This document shows positions 50,700 through 59,415 of a DNA stretch of 64,000 nucleotides, one piece after another (within the stretch, counting starts at the first letter, position 1; each line of letters starts with the position of its first letter). The stretch is from the NCBI GenBank assembly GCA_964438865.1, contig CAYTMI010000007.1:133813-197812 (forward strand), read 5' to 3'. The position numbers were made by a program, and so were the translations under genes. This DNA comes from G016234445 sp964438865. Its GTDB lineage: Bacteria > Chloroflexota > Dehalococcoidia > Tepidiformales > Tepidiformaceae. A model generated the notes under the pieces. It worked only from the letters and a program-made list of their open reading frames with translations, was not told the DNA's origin and ran no database searches.

Positions 50700-52865
50700 C
50701 TACTCGATGGAGATGTTCGGCAGCGCCCGGTCCAGCCAACCTGGCAGCCACCAGTTCCACCGGCCCATCAGTTCCATCGTCGCGGGGACCAGCAACAACC
50801 GCACGATGGTTGCATCGACGAAGACGGCCACCGCCAACCCGAGTCCGAACTCCTTCACGACACGCTGGTCGTTAAGGACGAAGCTCAGGAAGACCACGAT
50901 CATGATCGAGGCCGCGGCGGTGATGACGCTCGCCGTCGATGCCAGCCCGCGTGTAACCGAGATGTCGTTTCTCCCCGTCTTCAACCACTCCTCGCGCATC
51001 CGGCTCACCAGGAAGACCTCGTAGTCCATGGAGAGCCCGAACAGCACCGCGAAGAGCATCATGGGAAGGAATGACTCCACCGGCCCCGTGTGGTCGGCCC
51101 CGGTAAGCCCCAGCCCCCAACCCCACTGGAACACGGCCACCACCACGCCGTAAGCCGCGCCTATCGAAAGCAGGTTCATGAGCGCGGCCTTCGCCGGGAT
51201 CATGAGCGAGCGGAACACGAGCATCAGCAGGAGGAAGCTGATCCCGATGACCAGCCCGAAGAACAGTGGCAGCCGGGCGCTGATCCGGTCGGCGATGTCG
51301 ACGTATCGCGCTGTCGTGCCCGCTACGTACGTTGTGAAGCCGCCTTCGCGAGCGGCGGGCCCGAGGACGTCGTCCCGCAGCGTATGGACGAGGCTGGTGG
51401 TTGCCGCGTCTTGCGGTGCCGTGTTCGGGACGACGGCGAACACGGCCACGTCGCCGCCGGGATTGACCGCAGGCGCGCTCACCGACGCCACGTTGGGCGT
51501 CGCAGCAATGGCCTTGCCCAGGCCGTCCAGGGTTTCCGCGGAGGCGCCCTCTACCACGACCTGCAAGGGCCCGTTCGCCCCGGGTCCGAACGCCTCCGCA
51601 ACGATGTCGTAGGCCCGGCGCGTGGTCGAGGTCGTGGGGTTGTTCCCCGCATCCGCGGACCCCAGGCGCATGTCGAGCACGGGCACAGCGAGCACGACCA
51701 GCAGGACCGAACTCACCGCAAGGAACGTAAGTGGCCGCCGCATGATGGCCGTGCCCAGGCGTACCCACACCCCCTCGTCCGGGTTGTGGGCCGCCGGCCT
51801 CGCTGTCCGGCCGAGCCGCAGGTGGACGATTCGCTCACCGGCGATGCCCAGCAGCGCGGGGAGCAGCGTGAGTGCCACGACGACCGCCACTGCCACCATC
51901 GACGCCGCGGCCACGCCCAACCAGCCCACGAAGGGGATCCCCATGAGCGAAAGTCCGAGCAGCGACGTCACGACCACGCCCCCTGCGAACGCTACCGACT
52001 TCCCCGCGGTCGCCAGGGCGATCCCCACCGATTCTTCAACGGTGTGCCCGGCGATCACGTTCTCGCGGTGGCGCGCGACGATAAACAGCGCGTAGTCGAT
52101 CCCGACCCCAAGGCCCAGCATCGCCGAGATGTTCGGTGCGAACTTGCTCAGGTCGATGAAGGCTGTCAGCGAGTAGATGATGGTGAAGCCGATCGCCAGG
52201 CCCACCATCGCCGTCGCGATCGGTATCACCGTTGGCACCAGGGTTCGGAAGAGAATGTAGAGGATGATCAGCGCGGCGATCAGGCCGAGCACCGTCGACT
52301 CGTTCGGCCCCTCGCGTTCCTGCGCCGCCGGGACAGGGCCCCCGAGTTCCAGCTCGAGTGTGGAGGATCGTGCGGCCGCGACGAGGTCGTCCAACGCCGT
52401 CGCGTTCTCCGCCCCGACCTGATCAGCGGTTGCGGAGAACTGCACCCGCGCGATTGCCACCGTCCCGTCGGGGGAAACCATGCGTCCGGCCGGGGCATAC
52501 GGCGAAGCCACAGAGGCGACTTCGGGCACCTTCGCCACTTCAAGGAGGAGCTGTTCCACGCGGGTGCGAACGGCCGGGTCGTCTATCCCACTGGGCGCCT
52601 GGATCACGATGTCGGCATAGTCGCCAGCCCGTTCGGGGAACGACGCCTGGAGCACGTCCACAGCTTCCTGCGATTCGGCGCCAGGGATCACGAGGCTGCT
52701 CGTCGTGCCCTGGGCAATCCTGATCGACGTGATTCCCAGCACGGTCAGCACGACCATGGACACGAGCAGGAAGTACCACCGCCTCCGCACCGCGAACTGA
52801 CCCCATCGCTGGAGGCCCGACAGCTCCCTGGTCATAGGAAACACACCCCTGCGTTCGCGACTCAC
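50700..52865 (-). CDS. MMPL-family RND transporter
   Basis: A 721-residue membrane protein with the MmpL/HpnN layout: a large external domain after the first membrane segment, five more segments, a second external domain and six more segments. Conserved Asp-Tyr pairs in GIDYALFIVARHRE and SMDYEVFLVSRMREEW belong to the proton relay of this family. It probably exports lipids or hydrophobic compounds. GTG 52865 and ATG 52835 are both possible starts. Confidence 0.88.
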   Translation of the reverse strand: MSRERRGVFPMTRELSGLQRWGQFAVRRRWYFLLVSMVVLTVLGITSIRIAQGTTSSLVIPGAESQEAVDVLQASFPERAGDYADIVIQAPSGIDDPAVRTRVEQLLLEVAKVPEVASVASPYAPAGRMVSPDGTVAIARVQFSATADQVGAENATALDDLVAAARSSTLELELGGPVPAAQEREGPNESTVLGLIAALIILYILFRTLVPTVIPIATAMVGLAIGFTIIYSLTAFIDLSKFAPNISAMLGLGVGIDYALFIVARHRENVIAGHTVEESVGIALATAGKSVAFAGGVVVTSLLGLSLMGIPFVGWLGVAAASMVAVAVVVALTLLPALLGIAGERIVHLRLGRTARPAAHNPDEGVWVRLGTAIMRRPLTFLAVSSVLLVVLAVPVLDMRLGSADAGNNPTTSTTRRAYDIVAEAFGPGANGPLQVVVEGASAETLDGLGKAIAATPNVASVSAPAVNPGGDVAVFAVVPNTAPQDAATTSLVHTLRDDVLGPAAREGGFTTYVAGTTARYVDIADRISARLPLFFGLVIGISFLLLMLVFRSLMIPAKAALMNLLSIGAAYGVVVAVFQWGWGLGLTGADHTGPVESFLPMMLFAVLFGLSMDYEVFLVSRMREEWLKTGRNDISVTRGLASTASVITAAASIMIVVFLSFVLNDQRVVKEFGLGLAVAVFVDATIVRLLLVPATMELMGRWNWWLPGWLDRALPNISIE

Positions 52866-53020
52866 GCGCCTTTCGTCTCACGCCTGCCAACTCGCGTCAG
52901 CCGGCCGGGTTCACTCTGATTCCACCGTAGCGCGCGCCCACACGGCTCCCTGTGACTTTTGTCCGGCCCGACATTGCGACCGGCAAGCGTGGGGAAAGAT
53001 GGGTCGCATGGCCCTTCCCG

Positions 53021-54349
53021 TTAGGCTCCGGCCCCGCTTCTGGCCCGCTCCAGCCAGCGTTCGTCGCGCGACGAAGGACGCCGGTTGAGACGATCACGCA
53101 GCAGCGCCTCCGCTTTCTCCATCCACCCGGCGCGCAGGTATGCCTCCAGCAGGGTGTCTTCGAAGACCTGGCGCTGGGCGTTGCTCCCACCCACGCGGAC
53201 GATCTGGGGGACGAACGGCTCCAGCAGTCCGGCGGCGGCCCCGTACTCGCCGCGTGCGAACATCGCCAGCGCCTCCACGAGCGCCGGGGCGACGTCGCCG
53301 GCCGGGAGCTTGCCCGCGGCGGCCCGCTCCCGGACCTCGGCGGCGAGCCGTTCGAGCTGCTCGCCGTCACCGGCGCGGGCAAAGGCCATCGCAGCATGCA
53401 CGTCCGCGAACGTGAGGCCGGCGTGGGGGAACGATCGGGCGGCGAAGGCGCTCACTTCCTCCCACGGCAGGGCCCGATCGGTTTCGCCATAGACGTCGCA
53501 GCGCCAGAGCAGCGCCGCACAGTCGGCCATGACGATGATCGGCGCGCCTTCGTTGATGCCCGGACGGAGGCGCTCTTCGTAGATCGCCATGGCGCTGTCG
53601 TAGTCGCGCGAAGCGAGCCCGAACAACGCCCGGTGCCACCAGAGATGCCCATAGAGCGAGGCCGCCCGCTCGTAGCCCGGCAGCCAGCCATCGAGGAAGG
53701 CGCCACCTTCGCCGTAGCCGCCCGTTTCGAAGAAGACGTGGGCCATGGTGTGAGAGCCATGCCCACTGCGGGGATGGAGCGCGAGCGAACGTTCCGCCAG
53801 GCGCCGCGCCTCTTCGAAGTGGTAGAGCTCGTTGTGGGCGAAGGAGAGGGCGCTGAGGAACCACCAGTCGTCGCCGTAGGCCGCTTCGAGCGGTGCCAGG
53901 AGGGCAAATTGTTCCTGGCGCCAATCGGGGCCGCCGCCGAAGCCAATGAGCCCGAAGGGGCCGTTCGCCTGGCTGAGGACGAAGGCGTCCCGGGGGAATT
54001 CGGCGGCGTGTTCCTTCACCAGTTCGAGTGCCCGCTTCGAATTCCCCTCCACCGCTACCGCCACGGCGGCCACATGCGACTGTTCGCGGCGGGTCGCGCC
54101 TTCGACCAGCTCTCGCGCCCTGGTGATGGCCTCGCGGGCCTCCGGGAACCGGCCGCGGAACTGATGGGTGCGGGCCAGCGCCGCGTGGGCCAGGGCGAAC
54201 CCCGCGTCCGCTTCGACCGCCTCGGCAAGCGTTTCTTCAACGCCGACGCTGCCGGCAAGGTTGAGGTCCACCGCCTCGGAATAGCTTGCCGCCGCGGCTG
54301 CCGACTGCGTGCTCAGCGCCAGGCCGTACCGGTCAGTGAAGTTGCCCAT
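53021..54349 (-). CDS. TPR-repeat protein, TTC38-like
   Basis: A 442-residue helical-repeat protein of the tetratricopeptide group. Helical pairs are visible in AGFALAHAALARTHQFRGRFPEAREAI and in FLSALSFAHNELYHFEEARRLAERSLAL. The block SGHGSHTMAHVFFETGGYGEGGAFLDGW followed by YGHLWWHRALFGL is the hallmark of the TTC38 family, whose function in bacteria is unknown. No signal peptide or membrane segment is seen, so it is probably cytoplasmic. Confidence 0.85.
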   Translation of the reverse strand: MGNFTDRYGLALSTQSAAAAASYSEAVDLNLAGSVGVEETLAEAVEADAGFALAHAALARTHQFRGRFPEAREAITRARELVEGATRREQSHVAAVAVAVEGNSKRALELVKEHAAEFPRDAFVLSQANGPFGLIGFGGGPDWRQEQFALLAPLEAAYGDDWWFLSALSFAHNELYHFEEARRLAERSLALHPRSGHGSHTMAHVFFETGGYGEGGAFLDGWLPGYERAASLYGHLWWHRALFGLASRDYDSAMAIYEERLRPGINEGAPIIVMADCAALLWRCDVYGETDRALPWEEVSAFAARSFPHAGLTFADVHAAMAFARAGDGEQLERLAAEVRERAAAGKLPAGDVAPALVEALAMFARGEYGAAAGLLEPFVPQIVRVGGSNAQRQVFEDTLLEAYLRAGWMEKAEALLRDRLNRRPSSRDERWLERARSGAGA

Positions 54350-54502
54350 CTGTCGCCCCCGGGTGTCGAAGTCCCGCCGATTCTACGCGACGGTTAGACG
54401 CGGCGGGCGCGGCGCTGATCCCCATCATGGACTGGGCCGTCCGGGCATGCAGAATGCGCCCATGCCATCTCGCACACTCAGGGCTTTTCTCGGCGCGCCC
54501 GG

Positions 54503-55789
54503 ATGACCGGCACCGCCGCGAAGCCCCCCACGCGCTGGGACACCGGCATCCTCAGCCGTGTGCCCGCGCTCCAGCACCGGGACTTTCGCATCCTCTGGTT
54601 CGGGATGTTCTTTTCGAGCGGGACGATGATGTTCCAGTTCTACGCCCAGGGCTGGTTCATCCTCAGCCTTGCCGGGTCCGCCGCGCTGCTGGGCATGCTC
54701 GGCGTTGTCCGCGGCACCGGGATGCTCGTCTTCAGCCTCTACGGCGGCGCCCTGGCCGACCGCATGGACCGCCGCCGCCTGCTCATCGTCACCCAGAGCA
54801 TCGCGTTCGGTATCTACGCTGTGCTCTCGGCGCTGATCATCGCCGACCGGATCAACCTCTGGGGGGCGTTCGCGCTCATCTTCCTCTCGGCCTCCGCGGA
54901 ATCGGTCGACGGCCCGGCCCGGCAGGCGCTCATCCCCCACCTGGTCCCGCGCGAACACCTCCCGAACGCGATTTCGCTGTTCATCGCCGCCCAGATCAGC
55001 GCCTACGCCTTCCTCCCGCCGTTCGCCGGGATCGCGATCGAACAGATCGGGACGGGCGGGGCGTTCGCGGTCAGCCTCCTCGGCCACGCCGCGGTGATCA
55101 TCGCGCTCCTGGTGATGAAGACCCGCGCCACCATCCCGCTGGCCGGCCGGGAGGCGCTTCCGAAAGCGGTCGCGGCCGGGATCCGCTATGCAGCCCAGCG
55201 CCGGCAGGTCCTCTGGATCCTGTCCTACGGGTTCTTCGTCGGCGCCCTGGGCTTCCCGATTATCAGCACGCTCGCGCCCTACTGGATGAAGAACGAACTC
55301 GGACTCGACGCCTCAAGCTGGACGCTGATGGGCTGGGCGTGGGGCGGCGGGACGGTGCTCAGCACCGTCTTTCTTTCGACGCGGCGGACATTCACCCACC
55401 TCGGCCCGACGGTGCTCGTGGGGTCCGCGGGGTTCGCCCTCACGCTCCTGGTGTTCGGCCTGACCCGGAACATCACGGTCGCCGCCATCGCCTGGTCCCT
55501 CAACGGGACGTTCTTCACGGCGAACATGATCGCATCGACTTCGCTCCTCCAGGTCATCGTCGCGAACCAGTACATCGGCCGGGTGACCTCGCTGCGGACG
55601 CTGTCCTCGGCGCTGAATCAGCTGAGCGCGGCGCCCCTGGGGGCAGCCGGCGACGCCGTCGGGATGTCCAAGCTTGTGCCCGGGATCGCCGCGCTGCTCG
55701 CCTTCCTCGTCATCGGGCCGCCGCTGCTCTGGACCACAGCGCGCGACTTCGCCCGCCACGAACCGGAGCCACCGCCGCCCCCTACCTGA
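54503..55789 (+). CDS. Major facilitator superfamily exporter (EntS-like)
   Basis: A 428-residue membrane protein with about 12 hydrophobic segments. RDFRILWFGMFFSSGTMMFQFYAQGWFILS and the loop GGALADRMDRRRLLI are typical of the EntS/MFS_3 group. VDGPARQALIPHLVPREHLPNAISL is another family element. Relatives export siderophores or drugs. A GCGCGCCCGG stretch before the ATG shows no strong ribosome site. Confidence 0.87.
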   Translation: MTGTAAKPPTRWDTGILSRVPALQHRDFRILWFGMFFSSGTMMFQFYAQGWFILSLAGSAALLGMLGVVRGTGMLVFSLYGGALADRMDRRRLLIVTQSIAFGIYAVLSALIIADRINLWGAFALIFLSASAESVDGPARQALIPHLVPREHLPNAISLFIAAQISAYAFLPPFAGIAIEQIGTGGAFAVSLLGHAAVIIALLVMKTRATIPLAGREALPKAVAAGIRYAAQRRQVLWILSYGFFVGALGFPIISTLAPYWMKNELGLDASSWTLMGWAWGGGTVLSTVFLSTRRTFTHLGPTVLVGSAGFALTLLVFGLTRNITVAAIAWSLNGTFFTANMIASTSLLQVIVANQYIGRVTSLRTLSSALNQLSAAPLGAAGDAVGMSKLVPGIAALLAFLVIGPPLLWTTARDFARHEPEPPPPPT

Positions 55790-55804
55790 TCGCCGCTGCC
55801 GGTC

Positions 55805-56242
55805 TTACGCCTCCACGAGCGGGTTCCGGACCCGGAGTTCCGGGAACCGCCCAAAGTCACGATCCGCCGTCAGCAACTCATCAACGCGGTGATAGAGGCA
55901 GAGCGCGGCGATTCGAGCGTCGTGGACCCTGCCCCCTGCCACGTGGCCGGCGACGGCTACCCGCGTGAACTGCCTGAAGTACCCCGGCCCCTCGGCAAGC
56001 AACTGGAGGCTCGGAGATTCAAGCCACGCCGCCACCTGGGCAAGCGCGGCCGGCAAGGGAGACGGGACGTTAAAGAGCCGGGGATTCGTCGCGATGGCCG
56101 CAAATTCGTGAACACAGGGCCACGGGATTGCCCACGGTTCGCGGCCTTCGGCCAGCGAGCTGACGACCTTGACCGCCGTCGGATTGAACGGCGACTCGGC
56201 CCGGTGGGCATGAATGAGGATGTTGGTGTCCACCGCGATCAT
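55805..56242 (-). CDS. vapC: VapC-type PIN-domain toxin
   Basis: A 145-residue PIN-domain ribonuclease. The four acidic residues are present: Asp5 in AVDTNILIH, Glu46 in PCVHEFAAI, Asp108 in RVHDARIAAL and Asp127 or Asp129 in LLTADRDFGRFP. VapC toxins cleave RNA, often initiator tRNA or rRNA. The ATG overlaps the antitoxin stop by 4 bases. Toxin activity is expected to be held by the antitoxin encoded upstream. Confidence 0.92.
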   Translation of the reverse strand: MIAVDTNILIHAHRAESPFNPTAVKVVSSLAEGREPWAIPWPCVHEFAAIATNPRLFNVPSPLPAALAQVAAWLESPSLQLLAEGPGYFRQFTRVAVAGHVAGGRVHDARIAALCLYHRVDELLTADRDFGRFPELRVRNPLVEA

Positions 56243-56484
56243 GTGCCGTGCCCTGCGTAGGTCGCGTCCAGCATCCGGTTGATGTCCCAGTCGGCGAACT
56301 CGGACGTCGGTCCACCGCTCCCGAACCTCGCGTCCCGGAGGACGAACTTCTCAGGCTGCCCTCGCCTCTCCAGCGCCACCCGGAGACCTTCCTCCAGAAG
56401 CGACTTCAGGGTTGTGTGCTCGCGGGCGGCGACCTCACGGGCGAGGTCCAGCAGTGCATCGGACAGTTCGATTGTGGTCTTCAT
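56239..56484 (-). CDS. vapB: VapB-type antitoxin
   Basis: An 81-residue protein. It begins MKTTIELSDALLDLAREVAAREH, a ribbon-helix-helix-like DNA-binding part of the VapB47/DUF2191 kind. The C-terminus, from FVLRDARFGSGG to WDINRMLDATY, is the toxin-binding tail. It precedes vapC in the operon. Upstream, an AT-rich stretch with GGTACAGTAC-type half-sites (about 56490-56510) could be its own operator, as VapBC complexes usually repress themselves. Confidence 0.88.
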   Translation of the reverse strand: MKTTIELSDALLDLAREVAAREHTTLKSLLEEGLRVALERRGQPEKFVLRDARFGSGGPTSEFADWDINRMLDATYAGHGT

Positions 56485-56529
56485 AGGGCGTACTGTACCA
56501 CACGGTATGGGTGCCCATATAGCAGCCGC

Positions 56530-57015
56530 CTACCTGAGTGCCGCCAACCTCGTGTGGGCCCAATGCGTGATCGCCACCGCCAGCGCGTCCGACGCGTCGG
56601 CCGGGGACGGCACGGCCGCGAGGCCGAGTTGGAGGCGCACCATCTCCGCGACCTGGGACTTCTCACCGCGCCCATAGCCCGCCACCGTCTGCTTCACCAG
56701 CGCGGGCGAGTATTCGTCGACGGTCAGGCCGCCGTCGGCCATCCCCAGGATCGCGGCCGCACGGGCGTGTCCGAGGGCCATGGCGCTGCGGGCGTTGTTC
56801 CCGACGAAGGAAGCTTCGATCGCGCCCTGGACGGCGGCCCATTCGGCCACGGCCGCCCGCACTCCATCGCGGATCGCGGTCAACCGCTCGGCGATGGAGT
56901 CCGCTGCTCTTGTGCGCACTACGCCGTGCGCCACATGGGTGCAACGGTCTCCCAGCACTTCCACCACGCCAAAGCCCGTCGCGTTGAGCCCCGGGTCGAT
57001 ACCGATGATCCTCAT
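56530..57015 (-). CDS. ruvC: Crossover junction endodeoxyribonuclease RuvC
   Basis: RuvC cuts Holliday junctions. The 161-residue protein has the catalytic acids at Asp7 (IGIDPGLNATGFG), Glu67 (GAIEASFVGNN), and Asp140 and Asp143 (SPADASDALAVAI). GYGRGEKSQVAEMV is the usual DNA-contact region. ATG 57015 gives the family start. yebC lies 56 bases upstream on the same strand, which is the common yebC-ruvC order; ruvA and ruvB are not in the window. Confidence 0.95.
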   Translation of the reverse strand: MRIIGIDPGLNATGFGVVEVLGDRCTHVAHGVVRTRAADSIAERLTAIRDGVRAAVAEWAAVQGAIEASFVGNNARSAMALGHARAAAILGMADGGLTVDEYSPALVKQTVAGYGRGEKSQVAEMVRLQLGLAAVPSPADASDALAVAITHWAHTRLAALR

Positions 57016-57071
57016 GCCCAGCATCGTACGCCCGCAGTCGCCGATGACCTATGGCAGTTGTCAGGGGCTGA

Positions 57072-57821
57072 TCAGCCTTCGAAGGACTCCAGCACGGCGT
57101 CCGTAAAGTCCGCGTTCGAATAGACGCGCTGGACATCCTCGAGGTCTTCGAGCGCCTCGAGCAGCCGCAGGGCCTGGTGCGCGGTCTTTTCGTCGAGTTC
57201 GATCGTGACCTTCGGGACCATGGCGAAATCGGCGTTCTCCACTTCGAGGCCGTTCGCTTCGAGCGCCTTTCGCACCGGCTCGAGGTTTGCCGGCTCGGTG
57301 CGAACTTCGACCGCGTCGCCCTCCACCTCGACGTCGTCGGCGCCCGCATCGATCGCCTGGAGCGCGACCTCGTCGGCGTCGTGGCCGTTCAGGGGCACGG
57401 TGATGACGCCCTTGGCTTCGAACTGCCAGCCCACTGAACCGGTTTCGCCGAGGTTGCCCCCGGCGCGGCTGAAGCGGTGACGAATCTCGGCGACGGTGCG
57501 GTTGCGGTTGTCGGTGAGGGTCGCAACGAGGATGGCGGTGCCGCCGGGACCGTAGCCTTCGTACATGATCTCGTCGAGTTGCTCGTCGCTGCCGGCGCCG
57601 GTGCCCTTGGCGATGGCCCGCTCGATGTTGTCGCTGGGCATGTTGTTTGCCCTGGCGCGCTGCACGGCAAGACGAAGCTTGAAGTTCATCACGGCGTCAC
57701 CGCCGCCATGCTTCGCGGCGATGATGATTTCCCGGGAGAGCTTGGTGAACAGCGCCCCGCGTTTCGCGTCAACAGCGCCCTTCTGGCGCTTGATCGTGGA
57801 CCATTTCGAATGTCCGGACAT
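57072..57821 (-). CDS. yebC: YebC/PmpR-family DNA-binding regulatory protein
   Basis: A 249-residue protein with the complete YebC signature. It has MSGHSKWSTIKRQKGAVDAKRGALFTKLSREI at the start and GGDAVMNFKLRLAVQRARANNMP next. YEGYGPGGTAILVATLTDNRNRT and a late ALEDLEDVQRVYSNADF complete it. YebC proteins bind DNA or act in translation of proline stretches. It precedes ruvC. Confidence 0.95.
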   Translation of the reverse strand: MSGHSKWSTIKRQKGAVDAKRGALFTKLSREIIIAAKHGGGDAVMNFKLRLAVQRARANNMPSDNIERAIAKGTGAGSDEQLDEIMYEGYGPGGTAILVATLTDNRNRTVAEIRHRFSRAGGNLGETGSVGWQFEAKGVITVPLNGHDADEVALQAIDAGADDVEVEGDAVEVRTEPANLEPVRKALEANGLEVENADFAMVPKVTIELDEKTAHQALRLLEALEDLEDVQRVYSNADFTDAVLESFEG

Positions 57822-57924
57822 TCCGAACCTCGTCGTAAAGTGGGTTGGTGGTTTCCTGAGTGTAGGACGCCAGCGCTGTTACAGGTAGGCTTGCACTGCC
57901 CGGGACCGCCGGGACGGAGCAGCC

Positions 57925-58422
57925 ATGAACGCCTACCGCGCCATCGTCAGCAAGCGCGACACCCGCAAGTTCTCGCCGGAGCCGATCCCGGGCGAGGTCC
58001 TCACCCGCATCCTCCAGGCCGGGCGAATGGCGGGGAGCTCGAAGAACACCCAGCCAGTCCGGGCAGTGCTGGTAACCGACCCCGCCCGTAAGGCCGAACT
58101 TGCCGCTTGCGGCCAGTTCGCAACCCACGTTCCCGGGTGCGCGGCGGCGATCGGTGTCGTCCTCGTGCCGGGCGGGGGCGCCTTCGATGCGGGGCGCGCC
58201 GCCCAGAACATGATGGTGGCCGCCTGGGCCGAGGGCGTGACCAGCTGTCCGACCTCGATGCACGACGCCGCCTGCGCGAACCGCGTCCTCGGCCTGCCGG
58301 AGGGCCATTCCGTCGCCATCGTCCTCGCCCTGGGCTACCCAGAACCGGGCACGAGCCTCAATCTTGGCCGCGCCCGCATCCCCCTGGACGACTTCGTCCA
58401 CGCAGACCACTGGCAGAGCTGA
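57925..58422 (+). CDS. Nitroreductase-family FMN protein
   Basis: A 165-residue nitroreductase. It has the start VSKRDTRKFSPEPIPGEVLTRILQAGRMAGSSKNTQP, with Arg and Ser contacts to FMN. A GRAAQNMMVAAWAEGVTSCP block and LGLPEGHSVAIVLALGYPE follow, which form the dimer and FMN site. It may act as a flavin-dependent reductase on nitro or quinone-like compounds. It stands alone, divergent from yebC. Confidence 0.88.
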   Translation: MNAYRAIVSKRDTRKFSPEPIPGEVLTRILQAGRMAGSSKNTQPVRAVLVTDPARKAELAACGQFATHVPGCAAAIGVVLVPGGGAFDAGRAAQNMMVAAWAEGVTSCPTSMHDAACANRVLGLPEGHSVAIVLALGYPEPGTSLNLGRARIPLDDFVHADHWQS

Positions 58423-58540
58423 AGAGCGGCAAACCCGGCTGGCGGTCGGTGTCCGGCTTGTGTGGCCGGTGCCACAGAATCCACTTGACATAGAGAGTAC
58501 ACTCCCCCCCGCCTGACATATCGGGCATGGGAGGTAGTCA

Positions 58541-58852
58541 ATGGCAGTTCGAACGGTGACCATCTGGTCAGTTCAGCCGGGGCGTATCCCGGAGTTCATC
58601 GCCCTCGCCGCGCAGGCCAAGGCCATCCACACACGGCTCGGCGGCTCGGTCCGCCTCGGCCAAATCAGCATTGGCGGGCCCGCCACCGGCAACATCGTCT
58701 ACTCGATCGAGCATGCGGACATGACGGCCTTCGCCAAGTTCACCGACAAGAGCGCGGCGGATGCTGAATGGCTGAAGTTCTTCGCCTCGGCCCAGGCAAC
58801 CGGCGTCGCCACCCTGGTGAGCCAAAGCCTCGCCACCGACATCCCGCTTTAG
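58541..58852 (+). CDS. Small ABM/dimeric alpha-beta-barrel-like protein
   Basis: A 103-residue protein of unknown function. It begins VRTVTIWSVQPGRIPEFIALAAQAKAIHTRLGG, and continues with an IVYSIEHADMTAFAKF strand-helix pattern, resembling dimeric alpha-beta-barrel (ABM/NIPSNAP-like) proteins. No catalytic residues are obvious. GGGAGG lies seven bases before the ATG. Its stop overlaps the convergent MarC-like gene end by 4 bases. Confidence 0.6.
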   Translation: MAVRTVTIWSVQPGRIPEFIALAAQAKAIHTRLGGSVRLGQISIGGPATGNIVYSIEHADMTAFAKFTDKSAADAEWLKFFASAQATGVATLVSQSLATDIPL

Positions 58853-59415
58853 ATAGCGCGGACACCCTCAACGATCAGGCCGGCGCCCGCCACCACCAGG
58901 AGGGCGCCGGTCAACACCGCCATCGCCCGCAGCGCGTCCTGAGGCGCCCGCCGCCCTCCACCCGCGAGGAACATTGCCGTCGCGATGAAGACGGCGGGCG
59001 CCAGTGCCCCGAGGGCAAGCCCGGTCCCCTCGTCCACGCCGTAGCTCATGACCGCGACGACCGTCGCCGGCCCCGCGAGCAGGGGGATGCCGAGGGGGAA
59101 GAGGCCGCCACGCCAGCCCGGCGCCACGTCTCGTGCACCCTCGCCGGGGCTCCAGAGCGCCCGCACCGCGGCGGTCACCATCACGATCCCGGCGGCGATA
59201 CGGAAGGTCTCCGGGGCAACGTCCAGGAGGTCGAGAAGCCCGTCCGACGCGAGGGCGGCGACCGCCAGCAGGGCCCCCGCCGCGACGATCCCCACCATGG
59301 CAGCGGTGCGCCGTCCCCCGGCCGATGGCCCCGGCGCCGCGGCCATCGCCAGCGCCACGCTCGCCGGGTTCACGGCGGCGAAGAAGATCAACGTCAGCTT
59401 CAGATAGTCCGTCAT
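58849..59415 (-). CDS. MarC/UPF0056-like membrane protein
   Basis: A 188-residue membrane protein with about six hydrophobic segments. It has LKLTLIFFAAVNPASVALAM at the start, a family feature, and LFPLGIPLLAGPATVVAVM in the centre, the MarC signature. Members of UPF0056 are of unknown function. The ATG 59415 overlaps the stop of the upstream hypothetical protein gene by 4 bases. Confidence 0.85.
   Translation of the reverse strand: MTDYLKLTLIFFAAVNPASVALAMAAAPGPSAGGRRTAAMVGIVAAGALLAVAALASDGLLDLLDVAPETFRIAAGIVMVTAAVRALWSPGEGARDVAPGWRGGLFPLGIPLLAGPATVVAVMSYGVDEGTGLALGALAPAVFIATAMFLAGGGRRAPQDALRAMAVLTGALLVVAGAGLIVEGVRAI

Noticed and set aside
51090..52919. Long antisense reading frame opposite the MMPL gene
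   Set aside because: It is a shadow of GC-rich coding sequence, very rich in Arg and His, with no recognisable domain.
58485..58503. TTGACA with a TACACT as a promoter for the gene at 58541
   Set aside because: The spacing is only 7 bases, and no other -10 box fits the TTGACA.
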